Assembly (NCBI GenBank): GCA_012514445.1
Contig: JAAZAI010000330.1
Location: 1 to 6,825 of the forward strand
Direction: 5' to 3'
Length of the DNA: 6,825 bases
Source of the DNA: Lentisphaerota bacterium
GTDB lineage: Bacteria; Verrucomicrobiota; Kiritimatiellia; RFP12; UBA3636
Position 1 is the stretch's first letter. Each line of letters opens with the position of its first letter. Below the pieces are notes generated by a model, which did not search any database, was not told the DNA's origin, and saw nothing but the letters and a program-made list of their open reading frames with translations. The translations under genes were made by a program, and so were the position numbers. Positions 1 to 6,825 of this stretch are shown one piece after another.

Positions 1-560
1 CCGCGCTTGAGGGCGAGGCGCTCGCGGATGTCGACGAGCATGCCCTGGTCGTCGACGGTGCAGACGCCGCGCGAGACGCTGCCGAACTTCGAGAGCGTCT
101 TGTCCAGGCGGTACGCCACCATGCAGTGGGTGTAGGGCTCGGAGGCGGTAGCGTCGAGGCAGCCGGCCGCGAGCCGGAACGATTCGGCGCCGTAGAAGTC
201 GTCGGCGTTGACGACGGCGAACGAGCCGGTGACGATGCGGCGCGCGGCAAGCACGGCGTGGGCGGTGCCCCAGGGCTTCTTGCGGTCGGGAGGCGGGGAG
301 AAACCCGGCGGCAGGTCGTCGAGGTCCTGCATCGCATAGCGCACGTCCGCCTGCTCCTCCCACTTGCGGCCGACGATCTCGCGAAAGTCCTTCTCGAGGT
401 CGCGGCGGATCACGAAGACGATGCGGCTGAAGCCGGCGTGAAGGGCGTCGTTGACGCTGTAGTCTAGAATGAACTCGCCGTTGGGGCCAACGGGATCCAT
501 CTGCTTGAGACCGCCGTAGCGGCTTCCCATGCCGGCGGCGAGGACAACGAGGTTTTTCAT
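1..560 (-). CDS. Nucleotidyltransferase (NTP_transferase family), 5' part only
   Basis: Partial gene: the first 186 codons are visible, and the 3' end lies beyond the left edge. The start is the ATG at 560-558. The protein opens with the nucleotide-binding signature of the GlmU/RmlA-type fold, LAAGMGSRYGGLKQ (residues 7-20), followed by GEFILDY (28-34). W97-GTAHA (98-102) matches the base/phosphate-contacting GTAHA segment. V117-NADD (118-121) supplies the Asp expected to hold Mg2+. FGSV (159-162) is also typical. Such enzymes transfer a nucleotidyl group from an NTP to a sugar phosphate, giving a nucleotide sugar in the cytoplasm; the actual substrate cannot be read from the sequence. Relatives of about 300 residues are often annotated simply as nucleotidyltransferase, so about 60% is visible. 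It lies 61 bases downstream of pheT on the same strand and is probably co-transcribed. No good Shine-Dalgarno precedes the ATG; the best is a purine run GAAAG about 11 bases upstream, so it may depend on translation from pheT. Confidence 0.85.
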   Translation of the reverse strand, partial: MKNLVVLAAGMGSRYGGLKQMDPVGPNGEFILDYSVNDALHAGFSRIVFVIRRDLEKDFREIVGRKWEEQADVRYAMQDLDDLPPGFSPPPDRKKPWGTAHAVLAARRIVTGSFAVVNADDFYGAESFRLAAGCLDATASEPYTHCMVAYRLDKTLSKFGSVSRGVCTVDDQGMLVDIRERLALKR

Positions 561-621
561 GGATCGGTGACTTTCTGCTGGTTACAATTCAATTTGAAGC
601 GGAACGCGCCGGGCGTTGGAA
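561..621 (-). other. pheT-nucleotidyltransferase spacer, AT-rich patch with short dyad
   Basis: This spacer separates the pheT stop from the next start. It contains a locally AT-rich stretch with an 11-base dyad TTCAATTTGAA at 588-598 (5-bp arms around one base). There is no GC stem followed by a T run, so I see no intrinsic terminator here, and no clear -35/-10 pair either. The simplest reading is an intra-operon spacer. Confidence 0.4.
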
Positions 622-3030
622 TCAGCCTTCGCGGATTTCGACGGCGAGGGCGGCCTTCAAGGCGGCCTTGACCTTGTCGTGGAAGGTGTTCGCCTCCTCG
701 TCCTTGAGGGTGCGTCCGGCGGCGCGGTAGGTCAGGCTGTAGGCGAGGCTCGTCTTGCCGACGCCGAGCGACTTGCCCTTGAAGATGTCGAAGAGGCGCA
801 CGTCCTCGAGCTCCGGCGGTGCGGCCTTGCGGATGGTCTTGACGATCTGCTCGTGCGTCACGCCTTCGCCGGCGACGAGGGCGATGTCGCGCGTCGTCGC
901 GGGGAACGCGGGGACGTCCTTGGCGGCGACGGTCTTGAAGACGTTGCCGAGGATCGCGTCGCGCCGGATCTCTGCGATGCAGAGCGGCGAGGCGATGCGC
1001 CACTGGCGGCGCAGCGCGGCGGCGGCGAGGCCGATGACGCCCGCCTCGCGGCCGGCCACGACGATCCTGGCGGCGAAGCCGGGCTCGAAGCCTTCGGCCG
1101 CGACCGGTTCGAGCCGCATCTGCGGCGCGTGGAGCCGCGCCAGCAGCGCCTCGAGCGCGCCTTTGAGCCAGAGCGCCGATTCGGACGGCTCGACGACGCG
1201 CGTGCTGTCGAGCGCGCTGCGCCCCGCGAAGCCCATCACGCCGAGGCAGACGCGGTCCTCCTCGGCGATCGCGCCCTTGGCGTCCTTGAAGAACACGCGG
1301 CCCATTTCGAAGAGCGCGGCCGTGGGATTCCCATGGGCGTTGTTGTAGCCCATCGTCTCGATCATCTGCGGGACGAGCGAATCGCGCAGGACGGCGTTGT
1401 CGGCGCTGACGGGGTTGGGCAGGACGACGCGGCGGGCGGCGGCGGAGGGGGCGACGGCGTCGAGCGTGGACGGCGCGGTGAAGCTGTAGTTGAGGATCTC
1501 GGAGAAGCCGAGGGCCACAAGCGCCTGTCGGCAGGCCGAGACGGCGCGCGCGGGCGAGTCGTCGGCGTCTGGCACGATCGTCGTCGCGGGGAGGACGTCG
1601 GGCAGGGCGGCGAGGCCGTTCATGCGCGCGACCTCCTCGACGAGGTCCGCTTCGCAATCGACGTCGACGCGGTAGGAGGGGACGACGAACGTGGCGGCGT
1701 CGGGCGTGGAGGATTCGAGTGCGAAGCCGAGGCCCTTCAGGATGGCGATCTGCCGCTCGGCCGGGATGTCCATGCCGATCACGTCGCAGGCGCGGCGGAA
1801 GCGCAGCGTCACGCGAACCTTCTCCTGCGGGCGCGCGTCGGCTTCGACGGCGCCCTCCGCGACGACGGCGTTGGCGTGCCGGACGAGCAGCGAGCAGGCG
1901 CGGCGGCTCGCCCAGTCCGTGAGGAAGGGATCGACCCCGCGCTCAAAGCGGTGGGAGGACTCGGTGCGCATCTCGAGCGCCGTCGCCGTGCGTTTGACGG
2001 AGGGCGCGGCGAAGCTGGCGCTCTCGAGGAGCACGGCGTGCGTCTCCGGTCGGATTTCGCTGCCCTCGCCGCCCATGACGCCGGCGATGGCCAGCGGGCC
2101 GGAGCCGTCCGCGATGACGAGCATTCCGGCGTCGAGCTTGCGCACGGCGCCGTCGAGGGTCTTGATCGATTCGCCCTCGGCGGCGTTGCGGACGTGGATG
2201 GCGTGGCCGGCGACGTGGTCGTAGTCGAAGGTGTGCAAAGGCTGGCCGCATTCGAGCATGACGTAGTTGGAGACGTCGACGACGACGTCGATCGAGCGCA
2301 TGCCGCAGAGCTCGAGACGCTTGCGCATCCACTCGGGGCTCGGGAGGCGCTCGACGTGCGGGAGGACGCGCGCGAGGTAGTCCGGGCATTGCGCCGCGTT
2401 GTGGACGGTCACGCTGCAGAGATCGGAGGCCTTCTGCTTCACGACGGGGAAGTCGACGGCGGGAAGCTTGAGCGGGCGGTCGAGGATGGCGGCGAACTCC
2501 CGGGCGATGCCGATGATGCTGAGGCAGTCGGGGCGGTTCCAGGTGATCTCCACCTCGAAGACGGTTTCGGAGGCGCCGTAGATCGCGGCGAGCGGCGTGC
2601 CGGGCTTCGTGGCGGGGTCCATCTCGAGAATGCCCGCGTGGTCGCCGGAGAGGCCGAGTTCGCGAGCGGAGCAGAGCATGCCGAAGGATTCGACCCCGCG
2701 CAGCTTGCCCTTTTTGATGACCATGCCGTCGGCCATGACGGCGCCGATGCGGGCGAAGGGGACGATGAGACCGGCGCGGCAGTTGGGGGCGCCGCAGACG
2801 ACCTGCGTCTCGGTTTCCCCGTCGAAGACGCGGGCGACGTGGAGGTGGTCGGAGCCGGGGTGCGCCTCGCAGACGCGGACTTCGCCGGCGACGATGTTGT
2901 CGAAGCAGGGGCCGACCTGTTCGATGCCCTCGATCTCGATCCCGGCGAACGTGATGCGGTCGGCGAGTTCCTGGACGGAGAGATCGGCGATGTCGATGTA
3001 GTCGGAGAGCCAGCTTACGGGGAGTTTCAT
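622..3030 (-). CDS. pheT: Phenylalanine--tRNA ligase beta subunit (PheT), complete
   Basis: This is the beta subunit of the cytoplasmic alpha2-beta2 phenylalanyl-tRNA synthetase. PheS charges tRNA-Phe; PheT binds the tRNA and hydrolyses mischarged Tyr-tRNA. At 802 residues it is the normal family length and has all the domains in order. The N-terminal tRNA-binding OB fold covers about 39-150, with VCGAPNCRAGLIVPFARIGA at 78-97. WNRPDCLSIIGIAREFA (164-180) follows. The B3/B4 editing region runs about 205-370, with CGQPLHTFDYD (261-271; His266 corresponds to the editing-site His), VMGG (318-321) and SSHRFERGVDP (358-368). B5 ends with PSYRVDVDCEADLVEEVARM (451-470). The catalytic-like core includes NPVSADNAVLRDSLVPQM (539-556) and LFEMGRVF (573-580). 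The C-terminal FDX-ACB anticodon-binding domain runs from about 709 to the end (FPATTRDIA, LTYRAAGRTLKDEEAN). I chose the ATG at 3030 because MKLPVSWLSDYI is the canonical N terminus and GAAGGA lies 8 bases upstream; an in-frame TTG at 3066 only adds 12 unconserved residues. pheS is not adjacent upstream as it usually is: a divergent ispA is there instead. Confidence 0.98.
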   Translation of the reverse strand: MKLPVSWLSDYIDIADLSVQELADRITFAGIEIEGIEQVGPCFDNIVAGEVRVCEAHPGSDHLHVARVFDGETETQVVCGAPNCRAGLIVPFARIGAVMADGMVIKKGKLRGVESFGMLCSARELGLSGDHAGILEMDPATKPGTPLAAIYGASETVFEVEITWNRPDCLSIIGIAREFAAILDRPLKLPAVDFPVVKQKASDLCSVTVHNAAQCPDYLARVLPHVERLPSPEWMRKRLELCGMRSIDVVVDVSNYVMLECGQPLHTFDYDHVAGHAIHVRNAAEGESIKTLDGAVRKLDAGMLVIADGSGPLAIAGVMGGEGSEIRPETHAVLLESASFAAPSVKRTATALEMRTESSHRFERGVDPFLTDWASRRACSLLVRHANAVVAEGAVEADARPQEKVRVTLRFRRACDVIGMDIPAERQIAILKGLGFALESSTPDAATFVVPSYRVDVDCEADLVEEVARMNGLAALPDVLPATTIVPDADDSPARAVSACRQALVALGFSEILNYSFTAPSTLDAVAPSAAARRVVLPNPVSADNAVLRDSLVPQMIETMGYNNAHGNPTAALFEMGRVFFKDAKGAIAEEDRVCLGVMGFAGRSALDSTRVVEPSESALWLKGALEALLARLHAPQMRLEPVAAEGFEPGFAARIVVAGREAGVIGLAAAALRRQWRIASPLCIAEIRRDAILGNVFKTVAAKDVPAFPATTRDIALVAGEGVTHEQIVKTIRKAAPPELEDVRLFDIFKGKSLGVGKTSLAYSLTYRAAGRTLKDEEANTFHDKVKAALKAALAVEIREG

Positions 3031-3038
3031 GCTCGGAA

Positions 3039-3044
3039 TCCTTC
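3039..3044 (-). promoter_or_regulatory. Ribosome binding site of pheT
   Basis: GAAGGA on the minus strand, 8 bases before the ATG at 3030. It decides the pheT start against the in-frame TTG at 3066, which lacks comparable spacing and family similarity. Confidence 0.75.
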
Positions 3045-3067
3045 GTGCGCAGTCGATGGTGAACAAC

Positions 3068-3112
3068 GCGGCGGCCCATTCAAAGGGGAGATCCGATTCG
3101 GTGCGCCGCCGC
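3068..3112 (-). repeat. Inverted repeat in the pheT leader (8-bp GC stem)
   Basis: GCGGCGGC at 3068-3075 is perfectly complementary to GCCGCCGC at 3105-3112, leaving a 29-base loop. It lies within the predicted pheT 5' leader, between the promoter and the ribosome binding site. No T run follows, so it is not a classical attenuator or terminator. I see no T-box core sequence and no Phe-rich leader peptide. In GC-rich DNA such an 8-bp match can arise by chance, so a regulatory role is only possible. Confidence 0.3.
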
Positions 3113-3132
3113 CTGCCTTTCTGAAAACTTCA

Positions 3133-3161
3133 ATAGTCGCACAAACCGCCGGGGTTGTCAA
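3133..3161 (-). promoter_or_regulatory. Predicted sigma70-type promoter for pheT
   Basis: Read on the minus strand, a perfect -35 TTGACA (3161-3156) is followed after 17 bases by GACTAT (3138-3133). GACTAT is preceded by TGC, which makes an extended -10. The -10 matches consensus at only three positions, including the important second A and last T, and the extended TGn and perfect -35 compensate. Transcription would begin near 3126, giving a leader of about 95 bases before pheT. A short dyad GTTG-9-CAAC (3154-3170) overlaps the -35 and could be an operator half-site pair, but is too short to assert. Confidence 0.6.
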
Positions 3162-3179
3162 TTTAGCAACGGGTCGTCC

Positions 3180-3208
3180 TTGCCCTGCGGGTCCTGCTGT
3201 GCGATAAT
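3180..3208 (+). promoter_or_regulatory. Predicted sigma70-type promoter for ispA-uvrA
   Basis: TTGCCC (3180-3185, 4 of 6 consensus) and GATAAT (3203-3208, 5 of 6) are separated by an ideal 17-base spacer. Transcription would begin near 3215, leaving a leader of about 48 bases before ispA. Since ispA and the uvrA-like gene are 12 bases apart, this is the likely promoter for both. Its -35 is 18 bases from the -35 of the opposing pheT promoter, so the two polymerase sites are back to back. Confidence 0.65.
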
Positions 3209-3251
3209 GACCGGCAGGCAAACGCAACCCGACACCCCATCGGCGGCCCCC

Positions 3252-3255
3252 GGAG
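3252..3255 (+). promoter_or_regulatory. Ribosome binding site of ispA
   Basis: GGAG, 7 bases before the ATG at 3263. Good core and spacing; it supports this start. Confidence 0.65.
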
Positions 3256-3262
3256 CATCATC

Positions 3263-4141
3263 ATGGACTTTGTGCAACAAGCAGGACAGTATCGCCAGGC
3301 GGCCGAGGCCGCGATCCAGGCGCTCTTCACCCCCGACGGGCTCGTCCCGGACTCCGGCATTCCGGAGACGCTCCGCGAACCGCTGCGCTACGCCTTTCTG
3401 ACGGGTGGCAAGCGTCTGCGCCCGGTTCTCTGCATGGCCGCCTGCCAGGCGGTCTCCGGCGTCTTCGAGCCGGCGCTTCCGGCGGCCCTCGCCATCGAGG
3501 CGCTGCACACCTACACCCTGATCCACGACGATCTGCCCTGCATGGACGACGACTTGCTCCGCCGCGGCCAGCCGACGGTCCATGCGAAATACGGCTACGC
3601 CGAGGGCGTTCTGGCCGGCGACGCGCTCCAGGCCGTGGCCTTCGAGCTGGCGCTGCGTTCGCCCGTCGCCCCGGCCGCCGTTTGCGCCCTCGCGCGCGAA
3701 CTCGCCGCCGCGGCCGGGCCGGCCGGCGTGATCGGCGGCCAGTGGGTCGACGTCACGGCCCGTCCGCCGCACGACGAGGCGCGCGTCGCCTACGTCCACG
3801 AGCACAAGACGGCCGACCTGATCCGCTGCGCGCTCGCCATGGGCGGCATCGCCGGCGGCGCGGACGGCGCGCAGCTCGCGGCCCTGCGGCGCTACGGGCT
3901 GAACCTCGGCGTCGCCTTCCAGATCGTGGACGACCTCCTCGACGCCGACGATCCGGCCAAGAAGGACGAAATGGGCATTTTGCAGGTCGTGGAGATCGAC
4001 GAGGCGAAGCGCCGCGCCGGCGCGCTCACGTCCGAGGCGCTCGCCGCCCTGGACGTCCTGACCTCGGGCGACGCCTCTCGCGACGAGGCCGTGTCGCTAC
4101 TCCGCCACCTCGCCGAAGATCAGATCAAGCGTACCCTCTAG
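3263..4141 (+). CDS. ispA: Polyprenyl diphosphate synthase, farnesyl type (IspA-like)
   Basis: This cytoplasmic all-alpha trans-prenyltransferase (292 residues; E. coli IspA has 299) condenses isopentenyl diphosphate with allylic diphosphates for quinone, undecaprenyl and other isoprenoid routes. Visible motifs are GGKRLRP (48-54), the first Asp-rich motif HDDLPCMDDD (88-97, Asp89/Asp90/Asp95) followed by RRG (100-102), GGQWVDV (158-164), HKT (181-183), and the second Asp-rich motif FQIVDDLLD (219-227). The two residues inserted in the first motif (DDxxxxD) and Tyr84 five residues before it are the bacterial farnesyl-synthase pattern, so C15 is the likely product; geranylgeranyl is the alternative. 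The stretch after the second motif is odd. Relatives have a loop carrying GK, G.D and GK(S/T), including the substrate-contacting Lys I recall as Lys258 in E. coli. Here it is about ten residues shorter, and only Lys233-Lys234 sit nearby. The C terminus otherwise realigns, and I see no frameshift. It is the first gene of a likely two-gene unit. Confidence 0.92.
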   Translation: MDFVQQAGQYRQAAEAAIQALFTPDGLVPDSGIPETLREPLRYAFLTGGKRLRPVLCMAACQAVSGVFEPALPAALAIEALHTYTLIHDDLPCMDDDLLRRGQPTVHAKYGYAEGVLAGDALQAVAFELALRSPVAPAAVCALARELAAAAGPAGVIGGQWVDVTARPPHDEARVAYVHEHKTADLIRCALAMGGIAGGADGAQLAALRRYGLNLGVAFQIVDDLLDADDPAKKDEMGILQVVEIDEAKRRAGALTSEALAALDVLTSGDASRDEAVSLLRHLAEDQIKRTL

Positions 4142-4153
4142 GCACCGAAGACA

Positions 4154-6825
<2,672 letters not shown>

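Noticed and set aside
126..467. A plus-strand open frame of 113 codons within the left edge.
   Set aside because: It is antisense to the nucleotidyltransferase, whose reading frame has clear family motifs. It was favoured only because the real gene runs off the window.
3031..3066. Longer pheT beginning at the in-frame TTG at 3066.
   Set aside because: The 12 extra residues have no family counterpart. The ATG at 3030 has a good ribosome site and gives the canonical MKLPVSW start.
616..3207. An 863-codon open frame on the plus strand covering all of pheT and the start of the promoter region.
   Set aside because: Its codons are exactly in register with the pheT codons on the other strand. With mostly G or C at pheT third positions, antisense stops (opposite TTA, CTA, TCA) are rare, so the frame stays open. 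The product is a low-complexity run of Gly, Ala, Asp, Glu, Val and Arg with no recognisable domain, whereas pheT is unmistakable.

Overview
The window is G+C-rich (roughly two thirds by eye). It holds four protein genes in two divergent pairs, with no sign of mobile DNA, CRISPR, rRNA or tRNA. I assign the organism only loosely to a free-living, high-GC bacterium. A pheT with no pheS beside it and the particular flavour of the UvrA-like protein fit a PVC-type lineage (Verrucomicrobiota or Kiritimatiellota), but they also occur elsewhere. That placement is inference from memory of protein motifs, not from a search.

Left half, minus strand. pheT encodes the complete phenylalanyl-tRNA synthetase beta subunit (3030 down to 622). 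After 61 bases it is followed by the first 186 codons of a sugar-nucleotide-type nucleotidyltransferase, which runs off the left edge (560 down to 1). The two genes probably share a transcript, since no terminator-like hairpin lies between them.

Centre, 3031-3262. This 232-base divergent intergenic region has a convincing sigma70-type promoter on each strand. TTGACA with an extended -10 faces pheT; TTGCCC and GATAAT face ispA. The two -35 boxes are only 18 bases apart. The pheT leader also carries an 8-bp GC inverted repeat.

Right half, plus strand. ispA encodes a complete short-chain (farnesyl-type) polyprenyl diphosphate synthase (3263-4141). After 12 bases it is followed by a UvrA-family ABC ATPase with 890 visible codons that runs off the right edge (4154-6825). 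The two genes are in the same reading frame, separated by one TAG and four sense codons.

Together these are housekeeping functions: tRNA charging, sugar-nucleotide formation, isoprenoid synthesis and DNA-damage recognition. They share promoters rather than one pathway. I found no convincing new system. The points most worth a second look are the shortened loop after the second Asp-rich motif of IspA, the divergent class of the UvrA protein with its Cys/His N-terminal extension, and the separation of pheT from pheS. The very long ORFs opposite pheT and uvrA are explained as codon-register shadows.
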